In this document: positions 1-9,255 of the stretch, in pieces
Layout: each line of letters begins with the position of its first letter
How positions within the stretch are numbered: position 1 is the first letter of the stretch
Assembly: GCA_019239895.1 (NCBI GenBank)
Contig: JAFAZH010000009.1
Span: 1 to 64,000, forward strand
From: Abditibacteriaceae bacterium
GTDB lineage: Bacteria; Armatimonadota; Abditibacteriia; Abditibacteriales; Abditibacteriaceae
DNA length: 64,000 nt
Reading direction: 5' to 3'
Notes under the pieces: generated by a model
What the model saw: only the letters and a program-made list of their open reading frames with translations
Database searches by the model: none
Told to the model about the DNA's origin: nothing
Program-made: the position numbers and the translations under genes

Positions 1-3
1 ATA

Positions 4-71
4 AACCGCGGAGACGCTGAGGGCGCAGAGGAAGACAGCAATAATCTCTCAATCTCTGCGTCTCTGCGGTT
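4..71. repeat. Intergenic palindromic repeat, family A, copy 1
   Basis: Imperfect inverted repeat. The left arm begins AACCGCGGAGACGC and the right arm ends CTCTGCGTCTCTGCGGTT. Related copies lie at 30786-30923 and 56238-56352. A second small hairpin (CCCCTCT / AGAGGGG, 108-133) sits between this element and the ribosome-binding site of the first gene. Nothing in bases 1-163 looks coding. Confidence 0.7.
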
Positions 72-163
72 GATCTAATTTAACACCAGCAAGTCTCAGT
101 TCGTGCTCCCCTCTACCAGTATTGGGAGAGGGGCCGGGGGTGAGGGCTCTAGGAGGACACACT

Positions 164-1669
164 ATGTCAGAGCGCAAAGACAAAAATTTAAGCCGACGGC
201 GATTGTTAAAGATGGGCATGGCGGCGGGGGCCGCAGGCGCTTTAGAGATATTGCGCCCCACCGGGGCACAGGCGGCAGCTATCGCCAAGGCAGCTAAGAA
301 AGCTACCACGCCTGCTGTGCCGAAAGGCGCACTTCCTGCTCGCAAAGCGACTGCCGATGCCATGATTCTCATCTGGCTGCCGGGTGGTGTCGCCCAGACC
401 GATACCTGGGACCCCAAAAAGCATACTCCCTATGAGAAGGGCATGAAAGGCTCCCAAATTCTGGGCACCTGTCCTTCCATTCCCACCGCCGCCGATGGCA
501 TCCGCTTTGGCGCGGGGTTGGAAAACCTTGCCTCGGTGATGGACAAAGGCACCGTTTTGCGCACGCTAACCAACGAGACGAAGTTCGGCGCGGTTCATCT
601 TAAGGCGCAGTATTACATGATGACGGGCTACCTCTTCCCAGTAGGCTTAAAAGCCCCTAGCATGGGTGCCGTCGTCAGCCGAACCCTCGGACGGCGGCAT
701 AAAGACGTGCCCGCCTACATTGACATTGGCCGCGACATCAACACCAGCAATGAAGAGTTTCTCTTTATTAACGAATACATGGGGCCAGGGTTTTATGGCG
801 TCAAGCACGCGCCTTTTATGATTCCCGAACCTGCCCAGGGCTTGCCTACACTCAACATGGTCGGTGGCATGAATATCGAACGGCTCGACCGCCGTCAGCA
901 TTATCTCGAAGCTATTACCGGGCTTGCCCCGGCTGAACTGCGCGAGGCCAATTCGGTCAAAGACTACATGAAAGTCATGGAAGATGCCCGTGCTATGATG
1001 GACTCGCCCGTCAAGAAATCCTTTAACTTCCTCAAAGACGAAAAACAGGAAACTCTTAAAGCCTATGATGTGAATCATCGCTTTGGCTATGGCTGCCTGC
1101 TCGCGCGTCGTTTAGTGGAAACGGGGGCGCGTTTTGTTCAGGTGGAGTATCAGTATTCGCCCTTTAATGGCTTTGATATGCACGAAAACGGTCAATCGCG
1201 CATGGTGACGATGAAGCAGTACATTGATCGCCCGATTGCGCGCCTGATTAAAGACCTAGACGAGCGTGGTCTGTTAGAGCGCACTCTCGTAGTCGTCATG
1301 ACCGAGTTTGGCCGCACCATTGCCAACCAGCCCGCCGCAGGTACCGAAGCCTTCGGCTTTGCCGAGCGTGCTAACGGGGAGAACCTGATCGTGGATAATG
1401 AAAAGATGTATGGCTTCCACGGCCACTTCAGCAGTTGCAACTCCATGCTCTTCTTTGGTGGCGGCTTCAAAAAAGGCTTTGCCTATGGCAAGACGGCTGA
1501 TGTCCACCCCATGCTGCCAGTAGAAAACCCGGTGCGCCTGGAAGATGTCCATGCGACTATCTATAAGGCAATGGGCATCCCTGCCGATACCCATTATGTT
1601 ACCGAAGGCCGCCCCTTCTATGTGACTAACAATGGCAAGGGGAAACCCATTAACGCGCTGCTGGCTTAA
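164..1669 (+). CDS. DUF1501 family protein, Tat-exported
   Basis: Predicted 501-residue exported protein of the DUF1501 family, which belongs to the alkaline-phosphatase/sulfatase-like fold and is abundant in Planctomycetota and Armatimonadota. The start at 164 is chosen because AGGAGGA at 151-157 sits 6 bases upstream; an in-frame ATG at 122 has no such site. Residues 10-16 (SRRRLLK) form a twin-arginine motif followed by an alanine/glycine-rich hydrophobic stretch, so export in folded form is likely. Family-like segments include WLPGGVAQTDTWDPK near the mature N-terminus, GFDMHENG in the middle, and VVVMTEFGRT. The substrate is unknown. No DUF1549/DUF1553 partner, often adjacent in Planctomycetes, is visible downstream; one could lie left of the window. 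Confidence 0.9.
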   Translation: MSERKDKNLSRRRLLKMGMAAGAAGALEILRPTGAQAAAIAKAAKKATTPAVPKGALPARKATADAMILIWLPGGVAQTDTWDPKKHTPYEKGMKGSQILGTCPSIPTAADGIRFGAGLENLASVMDKGTVLRTLTNETKFGAVHLKAQYYMMTGYLFPVGLKAPSMGAVVSRTLGRRHKDVPAYIDIGRDINTSNEEFLFINEYMGPGFYGVKHAPFMIPEPAQGLPTLNMVGGMNIERLDRRQHYLEAITGLAPAELREANSVKDYMKVMEDARAMMDSPVKKSFNFLKDEKQETLKAYDVNHRFGYGCLLARRLVETGARFVQVEYQYSPFNGFDMHENGQSRMVTMKQYIDRPIARLIKDLDERGLLERTLVVVMTEFGRTIANQPAAGTEAFGFAERANGENLIVDNEKMYGFHGHFSSCNSMLFFGGGFKKGFAYGKTADVHPMLPVENPVRLEDVHATIYKAMGIPADTHYVTEGRPFYVTNNGKGKPINALLA

Positions 1670-1726
1670 ATGCATCTCACTTTTCGGATAACGTCACCGC
1701 AATTATTTTGTTAAAATAACCTTTCG

Positions 1727-2896
1727 GTGAGTTCTTCTACAATTTCTCGCGCTGATGTGGCCTTGCGCGATGGTTCCGGCACGTCACATTCCTCGGCAGA
1801 TAGCGCCCGCTGGAATCAGTTTGTCGCCGATTCGCCTTATGGAGATGTGCTGCAATGCCTGGAATGGGGCGAGGTTAAGCGACCTGAGTGGTATCCTGTT
1901 CCCATTTCGATAGAAAGCGGCGGCCAGTTAAACGCCACAGCCCTCGTGCTGCGGCGTGATATTCCCTCAACGCGTCGCACCTATTTTTATGTTTCGCGCG
2001 GCCCGATTCTCGACTGGTCAAAGCCGGACATCGCCACCGCTTTAATTGAGCGGTTAAAAGCCGAGGCCGAACCGCATCGCGCCGCTTTTATCAAGATTGA
2101 CCCGGCGGTGCCAGTCGGAACGCCCGGCACGGAAGAAACCATACGTCGCCTGGGCTTTGTGCCTTCGCCCGATGCGCAAAATAGTTTTGGCGGCACCCAA
2201 CCCCGCTATGTGATGAAACTCGACATTTCGGCTTCCGAAGACAAGGTGATGGCCGGTTTTCATCAGAAGTGGCGCTATAACACGCGCCTCGCCGAGCGCA
2301 AAGGTGTCACGGTCAAGAGTGATTGCAGCCGTGACGACTTAAAAATCTTTCACGACCTGTACAAAGTCACAGCCCAGCGCGATGGATTTGTGGGCTATCC
2401 CCTCTCCTACTTTCAAAAGCTGTGGGATGCGTTGGTCACCAAAGACATGGCGCGGCTGTTTATTACTTACTATCAGGGACAGCCACTATCCGCCGCGATT
2501 AGCTTTGTGCTGCCGCCCCAGTGCTGGTATGTTTTCGGTGCCAGCAGCAACGAGCACCGCAACGTGATGCCCAACTACCTAATGCAATGGGCCATGATGC
2601 AATGGGCCAAAGAACGCGGCTGCACAACCTACGATTTTCGCGGTGTGCATGATGTATCCAAGACTACACCGCAAGCATCAACAGACGGAGAAACGGACAC
2701 AAAAGAAAACGCTGAAGCCAATTCGCTAATCAATTCTCCCGATGGCTTAGTGCGTTTTAAGGCAGGCTTTGGAGCGCAGTTAGTGGAGTATATTGGCGAG
2801 TGGGACTTGCCGCTCAATAAATATGGTTACTGGTTCTGGACGACAGCCCGCCCGAAGCTCTCTGCCGCTGTCAGGAGCATGAAAAAGCGGCGGTGA
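1727..2896 (+). CDS. FemAB/FemX-like peptidyl or aminoacyl transferase
   Basis: A 389-residue protein resembling the FemAB (lipid II:glycine glycyltransferase, GNAT-fold) superfamily. Typical segments are LECLEWGEVK-like text near the N-terminus (seen as LQCLEWGEVK), FHQKWRYNTRLAERKGV in the middle, and a second GNAT half containing YDFRGVHD. In the family these enzymes transfer amino acids from aminoacyl-tRNA onto cell-wall precursors; related members modify exopolysaccharides. The start is GTG at 1727 with no clear Shine-Dalgarno, so the first 20 or so residues are uncertain. Residues around 320-335 (between DVSKTT and EANSLINS) look like a low-complexity polar insertion. The upstream spacer is only 57 bases, so co-transcription with the DUF1501 gene is possible. 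Confidence 0.82.
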   Translation: MSSSTISRADVALRDGSGTSHSSADSARWNQFVADSPYGDVLQCLEWGEVKRPEWYPVPISIESGGQLNATALVLRRDIPSTRRTYFYVSRGPILDWSKPDIATALIERLKAEAEPHRAAFIKIDPAVPVGTPGTEETIRRLGFVPSPDAQNSFGGTQPRYVMKLDISASEDKVMAGFHQKWRYNTRLAERKGVTVKSDCSRDDLKIFHDLYKVTAQRDGFVGYPLSYFQKLWDALVTKDMARLFITYYQGQPLSAAISFVLPPQCWYVFGASSNEHRNVMPNYLMQWAMMQWAKERGCTTYDFRGVHDVSKTTPQASTDGETDTKENAEANSLINSPDGLVRFKAGFGAQLVEYIGEWDLPLNKYGYWFWTTARPKLSAAVRSMKKRR

Positions 2897-2900
2897 TCAG

Positions 2901-2990
2901 GTAGGTAGTAGATGGTAGGTGGCAGGTAGGAGACACAAAACAGACAGGTAAAGGGGACAGTTATAGGCTGTTCCCCACCTACCACCTACT
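2901..2990. repeat. Intergenic palindrome with GTAGGTGG-type arms
   Basis: The left arm is a string of GTAGG/TAGGTGG words and the right arm is the complementary CCACCTACCACCTAC. An inner hairpin (GGGGACAG / CTGTTCCCC) lies between. The element fills the spacer between the FemAB-like and RNase D genes. It resembles in style the GTGAGTGGT elements at 4252, 11681 and 15030. Confidence 0.6.
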
Positions 2991-3001
2991 CCCATTAATC
3001 C

Positions 3002-4255
3002 GTGTTAATCAATCAACAGAAAAATTTACAAACATTCTGCGAGCAACTGGGCAATTTCGGTGCACCGATTGCCTTTGATACTGAGTTCATCTCAGAACGC
3101 CGCTACGCCGCTAAATTGTGCCTGGTGCAGATTTACGCGCATAAGGGTCAAGAGACGATTGAGGCTCTGATTGATCCACTTGCTGTCAATTTAGCGCCTC
3201 TACTGGCGCTTATCGCAGATAACACGCACACCAAAATCCTGCACGCCGGAGGGCAGGATTTACAAATTCTGTTTCAAGAGTTTGGGTGTAAAGCGCAGCA
3301 TGTGTTTGATACCCAGATCGCTGCCGCTTTTCTGGGCTATGGGCACCAGGCAGGCTATGTAGATTTAGTGCGGCGCGCAGCGGGTGGGCCGCAACTCTCC
3401 AAGGCTCAGCAGTTCACTGACTGGGCCGCACGCCCTCTCTCCGCCGCTCAGATGGAGTATGCGCTGGATGACGTGCGCTATCTGCCACAGCTTTATACCA
3501 CCCTACGGCGTGACCTGGTGGCGCGGGGTCGCTTGGCCTGGGCGCAGACGGAGTTCCGTCGCGCTGAAGCCAGAGCGGGGGATGTCCTGGAGCCGCAGGA
3601 ACTATATCGCAAGTTCAACCTGTCGGGGCTGTCGCGGCGCAATCTGGCCGTTTTGCGCGAATTGGCTGCTACCCGCGACCGCTTGGCCCGTGCCATAGAT
3701 AAACCGCCCACTTTTCTGGTGCCGGACAATGTGATGCTTCAAATGGCCAAGCATCCACCTAAAAATCTGGCGGACTTGCGCTCGCAGCGTGGTATGCCGG
3801 GTATGGCAGCAGAACAGGCGCGTGCGTTACTGGAAGCCATTGCTCATGCCGAAAGTTTGCCGCCTGAACAGTGGCCGGAACGGAATGCACAGGAGAGGCC
3901 AGACCCGCAAGTGGATGTGGTGGCAAACTTGCTGGGATTAGTCGCTCAGGTGCGCGCCGAAGAGCAAAGTGTGTCACGGGCTTATCTTGCGCCACGCGAT
4001 CAATTAACAGCTCTCGCCGCCTGGTGGCTACGCTCTAGTCGGGAGCATGGCGATGGGCAAGAGCAGCCGGGGAGCCATTCAAAAACCAAGATCGACAGTC
4101 GCACGCCGTTAGATATACCTTTGCTCCACGACTGGCGTCGGGAACTATTAGGGGCCGAGCTGTTGGAACTTTTAGCAGGTCGCCTGGCCATAGCCCTGGA
4201 TGCCAACCAACCGGAGAGTGTCGTACGGATTGTTGCCACGAAGAGTGAGTTGTGA
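3002..4255 (+). CDS. rnd: Ribonuclease D (DEDDy 3'-5' exoribonuclease with HRDC)
   Basis: Processes the 3' ends of tRNA and other small RNAs. The 417-residue length is close to but longer than E. coli RNase D. The DEDDy exonuclease residues are visible: D26 and E28 in FDTEF, D86 in HAGGQDLQIL, and Y153 with D157 in YALDDVRYL. After residue 200 an HRDC-type helical domain follows (LSRRNLAVLRELAATRD, then MLQMAKHPP and MPGMAAEQARALLEAI), with a second, weaker helical region up to the C-terminus. The GTG at 3002 is used as start. No Shine-Dalgarno is evident, and the spacer upstream is a palindromic element. The stop lies at the edge of a second palindrome. Confidence 0.9.
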   Translation: MLINQQKNLQTFCEQLGNFGAPIAFDTEFISERRYAAKLCLVQIYAHKGQETIEALIDPLAVNLAPLLALIADNTHTKILHAGGQDLQILFQEFGCKAQHVFDTQIAAAFLGYGHQAGYVDLVRRAAGGPQLSKAQQFTDWAARPLSAAQMEYALDDVRYLPQLYTTLRRDLVARGRLAWAQTEFRRAEARAGDVLEPQELYRKFNLSGLSRRNLAVLRELAATRDRLARAIDKPPTFLVPDNVMLQMAKHPPKNLADLRSQRGMPGMAAEQARALLEAIAHAESLPPEQWPERNAQERPDPQVDVVANLLGLVAQVRAEEQSVSRAYLAPRDQLTALAAWWLRSSREHGDGQEQPGSHSKTKIDSRTPLDIPLLHDWRRELLGAELLELLAGRLAIALDANQPESVVRIVATKSEL

Positions 4256-4345
4256 GTGGTGGAGTGGTCAGGAGCAAAGCTGTTCTCTACTACAATTGAT
4301 AAAAAATCTCTTAGTTCTGACTACTCACCACTCTACCACTCACCA
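4252..4345. repeat. Intergenic palindrome, family C (GTGAGTGGT arms), copy 1
   Basis: The left arm GTGAGTGGTGGAGTGGTCAG begins at the stop codon of rnd and the right arm CTACTCACCACTCTACCACT ends 12 bases before alr. The AT-rich centre contains AAAAAATCTC. The same arm vocabulary occurs at 11681-11874 and 15030-15125. Confidence 0.65.
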
Positions 4346-4356
4346 TTAACGAACTT

Positions 4357-5532
4357 ATGCCAAGTTGCTGGGTTGAAGTCAATTTAGATGCATTGCGCCA
4401 CAATTTTCATGTGATCCGCAATCTTGTGGGGCACGACACCACCATCATTGCGGTGATTAAGGCCAATGCCTATGGACATGGCGCAGTGGAAGTGGGGCGG
4501 GCGCTCACGGCGGAAGGCGCCCGCTATCTGGCGATCACGCGCGTAGATGAAGCGTTGCCTTTGCGCGCCGCCGGGGTGCTGACGCCTATTCTACTGCTCA
4601 CTCCGGCCTTGCCGGAAGAGCTTGAGCAAGTCGTCACCCATCGCTTGACCGCTTGTCTGTCTTCCTACGAAGATGCGGAGTCGCTATCGGCAGTGGCGGC
4701 TAAAATGAAAGCAACGGCGCGCGTGCAACTGAAAGTCAATACCGGTATGGGTCGTCTGGGTGTTGAACAGGATGTAGCGGTAGAAGTCGCCACGCAGATT
4801 GCGCAACTGCCTAATCTGCAATTAGAAGCGGCCTTCACTCATTTTGCCCAGGCCGCTGGTAAAGATACCACTGTAACCCACTTGCAATATTCTAAGTTCC
4901 AGCCCTTAGTGCATTACATTTCACGGGCTGCTAATATTCCGCCGCAGAATTTCCACTGTGCCAACTCTGCCGCTCTCTTGCGCTTTCCCTCTATGCGCCT
5001 ATCCTGTGTGCGGCCTGGCACGATTCTTTATGGTCAGTTTCCTTCGGCTTTAGTCGCCGAATCCGCCATGCAGCAACGCCTGGAACTGCGGGATACCTTT
5101 GCGGTGAAAGCGCGCATTATTGCGGTTAAGACACTTCAACCGGGCCAGTCTGTCGGCTACGGCAGTGAATGGACGGCCCGCCAGACTTCACGCATCGCTA
5201 CTATTGCCGTGGGCTATGCTGATGGCCTGTCGCAAGAACCTCAAACTCACTATGTCGCGCCTCACGTCGCCCTGCGCCAGACTCTGCGCGAAGCCACCAA
5301 GCAAGCCGCGCAAATGGGGGGGCTTAAAGCCGCCGATACTCCCCGCACCGTTCTGCTCAGAGGTCAACGCCTGCCGATTATCGGTCGTATCTCCATGCAG
5401 CAATGCTCCATTGACATCACAGGATTAACTGATGTGATCGTCGGCGAGGAAGTCACCGTCTTCATGCGGCGTACTTCTGCCGGAGCGCACCTACCGCGCA
5501 TCTATGTCCACGACCCCGATCAACCCGCTTGA
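4357..5532 (+). CDS. alr: Alanine racemase
   Basis: PLP-dependent interconversion of L- and D-alanine, supplying D-Ala for peptidoglycan. K35 in KANAYGHG is the expected Schiff-base lysine, and the second catalytic tyrosine sits in VGYGSEW (family GYGRT-like). Other signatures are KVNTGMGRLG, ANSAALLRFP, RPGTILYGQFP, and IGRISMQQCSIDIT. The 391 residues are slightly longer than usual. A stretch of about 35 residues between AVGYADGLSQ and VLLRGQRLPIIG (containing many Ala/Lys/Gln) is longer than the loop normally found there. Start is ATG at 4357, without a recognisable Shine-Dalgarno, directly after a palindromic element. Confidence 0.95.
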   Translation: MPSCWVEVNLDALRHNFHVIRNLVGHDTTIIAVIKANAYGHGAVEVGRALTAEGARYLAITRVDEALPLRAAGVLTPILLLTPALPEELEQVVTHRLTACLSSYEDAESLSAVAAKMKATARVQLKVNTGMGRLGVEQDVAVEVATQIAQLPNLQLEAAFTHFAQAAGKDTTVTHLQYSKFQPLVHYISRAANIPPQNFHCANSAALLRFPSMRLSCVRPGTILYGQFPSALVAESAMQQRLELRDTFAVKARIIAVKTLQPGQSVGYGSEWTARQTSRIATIAVGYADGLSQEPQTHYVAPHVALRQTLREATKQAAQMGGLKAADTPRTVLLRGQRLPIIGRISMQQCSIDITGLTDVIVGEEVTVFMRRTSAGAHLPRIYVHDPDQPA

Positions 5533-5626
5533 TCCACTTCATGCCTGCCCCAATTCATCCCACTGTGGGCAAGAGACCTGCAAGATAAGATACTCTTAAG
5601 GAAGAGATGTCTAACTGTTTGGCAGA

Positions 5627-6454
5627 ATGAAAGCTATGTTATTGAGCCGAGAAGAAGTGGACACAATGAGCGATGCGGCAACCGAAAACGCCTTACGCCG
5701 CATTATGCCGGATTTATATTTCGTCAATGCGCCTGTCTCGCAACGGCGGCTCCACCTCCAACTGCTGACCCGTGTGCCACAAGAAAACTTGATTTTAGAC
5801 TTTCTGCCGCGTCCTGGCACGCCTCTCACAGAACTGACTATCTGCGCCTATGATGATGCGGAACCTGGTCTCTTATCTAAGCTCTGCGGCACCTTAGCTG
5901 CCCTTAGTGTCCATATTCAGACAGCTTTTATTTATACTCTCCAGGAGCAATCCCTTATTGATCAAGCGCATTCCGATAACTCCGCGCGTGAAGTTGTCCT
6001 GGATACTCTGCTGCTAAGTGAATCGTATTTTGGTCGGATGCGCGCCCTCACCGATAAGACAGTGCAACGGGTGCGCGACGAGCTAACACGCATTTTAGGC
6101 GGCCAAATTACAGTGACTCAACTCCTCACGCGCACTCATTGGCGACCCTACCCGCCCCTGCACATCTATGATATATCGTCTCAACCGGGCACCGCAAATC
6201 AGGCCGTTATTACCTTACGCGCCGAAGATCATCCGGGCGTCCTTTACCGCACAACAGCGGGCTTGGCGGCACTGGGCCTCGACATTCAGGTGGCACAAAT
6301 TAACACAGCAGAAAGTGCCATAGATGACATCTTCTACGTGACAAAAACCAGCGATACACCCTTCACAGAAGCAGAGGCTCAAAGTATCGCGCCCCAACTA
6401 CGCAGCATCTTACAGGCCAGCTCCGCGCCGCCTGGCTTAGCCGGAGAGTTTTAA
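5627..6454 (+). CDS. Tandem ACT-domain protein (GlnD C-terminal-like)
   Basis: A 275-residue protein with two ACT-type ligand-binding domains, like the C-terminal regulatory half of PII uridylyltransferase (GlnD) but without the nucleotidyltransferase or HD parts. The first ACT is around residues 68-160 (LTICAYDDAEPGLLSKLCGT, LSVHIQTAFIYT) and the second around 195-270 (VITLRAEDHPGVLYRTTAGL, LDIQVAQINTAE). A role in sensing an amino acid, perhaps glutamine, is inference. ATG at 5627 is kept; an in-frame ATG at 5666, with a purine-rich AGAAGAAG stretch just ahead, is a reasonable alternative. It converges with the next gene, the two stops being 12 bases apart. Confidence 0.8.
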   Translation: MKAMLLSREEVDTMSDAATENALRRIMPDLYFVNAPVSQRRLHLQLLTRVPQENLILDFLPRPGTPLTELTICAYDDAEPGLLSKLCGTLAALSVHIQTAFIYTLQEQSLIDQAHSDNSAREVVLDTLLLSESYFGRMRALTDKTVQRVRDELTRILGGQITVTQLLTRTHWRPYPPLHIYDISSQPGTANQAVITLRAEDHPGVLYRTTAGLAALGLDIQVAQINTAESAIDDIFYVTKTSDTPFTEAEAQSIAPQLRSILQASSAPPGLAGEF

Positions 6455-6466
6455 GCAAATTTAGCG

Positions 6467-6979
6467 TCAAGGAATATTGCAAGAATCCACTTCCGCTTCC
6501 GTTAATGTGCCAACCAGGGTGCCCAGTTGAATGATCTTGCGCCGGTAAATTTCCACACGTTTTTGCACTTTCGGGCCGCGTGTAAAATAACCATGCTGGC
6601 GTACTTTATCAATATCTACGGCCCAAATTTCCGCGCCGCCTTCGGGCATAAGATAAACCGCCCATAATTGATCTATACGCTCCAACATATCAATGAGCAC
6701 AGCGACGGGTGGCATCGGGCTTTTAGCGCATTTGATAACAATATCTTTGCCGCGATAGGTGCCTTCATTCTTGCTAAAGTTCTCCGACATAGTGACGCCG
6801 CACTTCTCACCCACTAAACGTGCCAACCGCCGTCCCCACTGAGAAGGAGCCGTATTCTTATCGGTGTCACTGACCCGCTTACCCCTCCCTGCTACGCGTG
6901 CGGTGCTACGCGCTGCGGCAACCTTGGCGCGGTTTTGAGTTGGGGCAACCGTGGAGCGGGAATTTTTCTTAAGGGCCAT
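6467..6979 (-). CDS. Hypothetical basic protein
   Basis: Predicted 170 residues, not recognised. The first 55 residues are rich in Arg, Lys, Ala and Thr and look disordered (for example ARSTARVAGRGKRVSDTDK). The rest is compact, with KDIVIKCAKS, ERIDQLWAVYLMPEGGAEIW and a C-terminal helix. A conserved Lys/Asp/Glu pattern typical of nucleases cannot be assigned with confidence. Start ATG at 6979 is supported by AGGTGA 5 bases upstream. It is the last gene of the minus-strand fatty-acid run, separated from rnc by palindromic element B1, so co-transcription is possible but unproven. Confidence 0.65.
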   Translation of the reverse strand: MALKKNSRSTVAPTQNRAKVAAARSTARVAGRGKRVSDTDKNTAPSQWGRRLARLVGEKCGVTMSENFSKNEGTYRGKDIVIKCAKSPMPPVAVLIDMLERIDQLWAVYLMPEGGAEIWAVDIDKVRQHGYFTRGPKVQKRVEIYRRKIIQLGTLVGTLTEAEVDSCNIP

Positions 6980-7032
6980 TCTTCACCTGTAAGATATTTG
7001 CGTCTAAAAGCTGTTACGGGCAATCTTTAAAT

Positions 7033-7137
7033 GGGACGCAAAACTCCGTTACGCAATGCGTTGCAGCGCAAGCTTACGCTATTATCTTGCATAGCGTATA
7101 AATAGCGCATGAAATTAGCGAACAAAGTTAGCGTCCT
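7033..7137. repeat. Palindromic repeat, family B (GGACGCAAA...GCGTCC), copy 1
   Basis: Begins GGGACGCAAAACTCCGTTAC and ends AGTTAGCGTCC, so the outer bases are complementary, with many internal TAGCG/CGCTA words. Related copies are at 38229-38332, 38751-38802 (half) and 51063-51207. Here it fills the spacer between rnc and the hypothetical gene downstream of it. Confidence 0.75.
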
Positions 7138-7148
7138 ATTATTAATTA

Positions 7149-7910
7149 TTAACGCTCAACTTTATCTTGTGGTGTGGCAGTGATCGCTTCCAGCGCAGCC
7201 GCAGCCGCATTACATTCGGCTTCTTTTTTCGTTTTGCCCGTGCCACGCCCGCGCACTACGTTTTGCAAAAGAACTTCGGAGGAAAAACGGCGCGCATGAG
7301 CCGGGCCACCGATGGCGGCGGAGCGGTAAACTGGAGTACCCAAACCAACTGCTTGCGTTTGCTCTTGCAAGCGATTCTTCACATTGACCGCTTGATGGGC
7401 CACTGCCGCCAATTCATCAGCCAGAGTGCACAAGACGAAGGCTCGCGCGGCTTCGAGGCCATGCTCCAGAAATAACGCGCCAATTACCGCTTCAAAAGCG
7501 TCGGCCAGGATGGTATCACGATCAGCGCCGCCGCGTGCCGCCTCGCCGCGTCCTAACTGAATATATTGACCCAAGCCTAAACGACGCGCTGCCTGGGCTA
7601 AGCTGCTGCCCCGCACCGAGGCCGCTTTACGCTGGGTCAGCACTCCTTCCGGCAGTGTCGGGTCAGAGCGATAGAAATATTCAGCCGCTATCAAGCCCAC
7701 CACAGCATCACCCAGGAATTCCAGCCGCTGGTTCGAGTATTGGGTGCGTTCCTGCTCTCGCTTGCTTTCACTCTCGCCCAGTTCCCCTTCACCCATAACT
7801 GAGGGATGAGTCAATGCTAAACTCAGCAACTCAAGTGAAACCGGCGCACCTAATTTCTCGTGAAGTTGGCTTAATGATTCAGCATCAATTAACTTACCTA
7901 GAGTGTCCAT
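7149..7910 (-). CDS. rnc: Ribonuclease III
   Basis: Double-strand-specific endoribonuclease acting in rRNA maturation and mRNA turnover. The 253 residues contain the signature NQRLEFLGDAVVGLI (residues about 59-73) and the second acidic motif DTILADAFEAVIGALFLEHG. A C-terminal double-stranded RNA-binding domain runs from about residue 178 (NVKNRLQEQTQAVG) to GTGKTKKEAECNAAAAALEA. A short acidic stretch (GEGELGESESKREQERTQ) precedes the signature and is longer than in most homologues. Position next to fabF and acpP is the common bacterial arrangement. No strong ribosome-binding site is seen at the ATG. Confidence 0.95.
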   Translation of the reverse strand: MDTLGKLIDAESLSQLHEKLGAPVSLELLSLALTHPSVMGEGELGESESKREQERTQYSNQRLEFLGDAVVGLIAAEYFYRSDPTLPEGVLTQRKAASVRGSSLAQAARRLGLGQYIQLGRGEAARGGADRDTILADAFEAVIGALFLEHGLEAARAFVLCTLADELAAVAHQAVNVKNRLQEQTQAVGLGTPVYRSAAIGGPAHARRFSSEVLLQNVVRGRGTGKTKKEAECNAAAAALEAITATPQDKVER

Positions 7911-8000
7911 TGCTACGTAACATTCATGCTGCTTATAAAGAGAAAGGCCAACGGCGTAAGATGCCGTTAGCCCTTATCTAAGTCTTCTGTGCGGCACCTG

Positions 8001-9248
8001 TTACTCAGCCCAACGCCGCAGTGCCAGAGAAACGTTATGCCCCCCGAAACCTGATGAGTTGGTTAGTGCGACATCAAACTTAGCCGCACGAGCGCCTTCA
8101 GTAACATAATCCAGGTCGCACTCTGGATCAGGCACCTGATGGTTAATCGTAGATGGCATAATCTGGTGGTAGAGGCCAAGGGCCGTGGCGATAAACTCCA
8201 CGGCTGAGCCTGCGCCCAGTAAGTGCCCCACCTGTGATTTAGTGGAAGACACCCCCATCTTATAGGCATGTTCTCCAAAAACCTGCTTGATGGCGGCAGT
8301 TTCGGTTTTATCATTGGTGGGCGTTGACGTGCCATGCGCGTTAATATACTGCACCTCTTCCGGCTGCACACCAGAATAACGTAAAGCCGCTTTCATCGCA
8401 TTACCCAGGCCATAACCCTCTTCGGGCATACCGGTGATGTGATAGGCATCCGCGCTCATGCCATAGCCCAACAATTCGGCATAAATTTTCGCCCCGCGCG
8501 CTTGGGCTGAAGAGAGCGATTCCAACAAAACCGTGCCCGCCCCTTCACCCATGACAAAGCCATCACGCTCTTTATCGAAAGGCCGTGAGGCATGAGCCGG
8601 ATCGTCATTACGACGCGAGAGAGCGTGCATATTGCCAAAGCCAGCCAGGGCACTATCGCAAATGGGCGCTTCGGCACCACCCGCTATCATGGCATCGGCA
8701 TCGCCCCGTCGCACAAGGTCATAGGCAAAGCCAATCGCGTGCGCGGAGGTGGTGCAGGCCGAAACGGTGGCAGTGTTGGGGCCTCGTGCGCCATGACGAA
8801 TTGAAACATGGCCAGCAGCCATGTTGGAAATCATCATGGGAATCAGAAAAGGACTAACCCGATCCGGGCCTTTTTCGATGAGAGTGCGATATTCACGCTC
8901 CCACGTTTGCAGTCCACCCACGCCACAACCAATGACAACGCCAACGCGGTCGCGGTTGTTGTCAGCAATAACTAAGCCCGAACCTTTAATGGCTTCGTCG
9001 GAAGCGGCCACCGAAAGCTGGACAAAGCGATCCATACGCCGCGCCTCTTTGCGCTCCACAAAATCTTCCGGGTTGAAGCCTGTCACTTCACCGCCAAAGC
9101 GTGTCGTGTGCTTGCTGACATCAATGAGCGTGATTGGCCCAATGCCATTCGAGGCACACTTAATGCCCTGCCAGAATTTCTCGACACCCACGCCCAGAGG
9201 CGTCATCGCCCCTAAACCGGTAACAACAACTCGTTCAAATTGTGACAT
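8001..9248 (-). CDS. fabF: 3-oxoacyl-[acyl-carrier-protein] synthase II
   Basis: Condensing enzyme extending acyl-ACP with malonyl-ACP. The Cys-His-His triad is visible: C165 in VSACTTSAHAIG, His in NAHGTSTPTND, and His in VGHLLGAGSAVE. The usual Gly-rich end GGHNVSLALRR is present. Length is 415 residues from the ATG at 9248, where the protein opens SQFERVVVTGLG as in the family. An in-frame TTG three codons upstream (9257) is the alternative; neither has a good Shine-Dalgarno. It lies between acpP and rnc in the fatty-acid run, with palindromic element D1 in the spacer to acpP. Confidence 0.96.
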   Translation of the reverse strand: MSQFERVVVTGLGAMTPLGVGVEKFWQGIKCASNGIGPITLIDVSKHTTRFGGEVTGFNPEDFVERKEARRMDRFVQLSVAASDEAIKGSGLVIADNNRDRVGVVIGCGVGGLQTWEREYRTLIEKGPDRVSPFLIPMMISNMAAGHVSIRHGARGPNTATVSACTTSAHAIGFAYDLVRRGDADAMIAGGAEAPICDSALAGFGNMHALSRRNDDPAHASRPFDKERDGFVMGEGAGTVLLESLSSAQARGAKIYAELLGYGMSADAYHITGMPEEGYGLGNAMKAALRYSGVQPEEVQYINAHGTSTPTNDKTETAAIKQVFGEHAYKMGVSSTKSQVGHLLGAGSAVEFIATALGLYHQIMPSTINHQVPDPECDLDYVTEGARAAKFDVALTNSSGFGGHNVSLALRRWAE

Positions 9249-9255
9249 CTTTTTC

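Noticed and set aside
4252..4345. Short repeated words as a CRISPR-like array
   Set aside because: The words are irregular, complementary to each other and without uniform spacers, so it is a palindrome and not an array.
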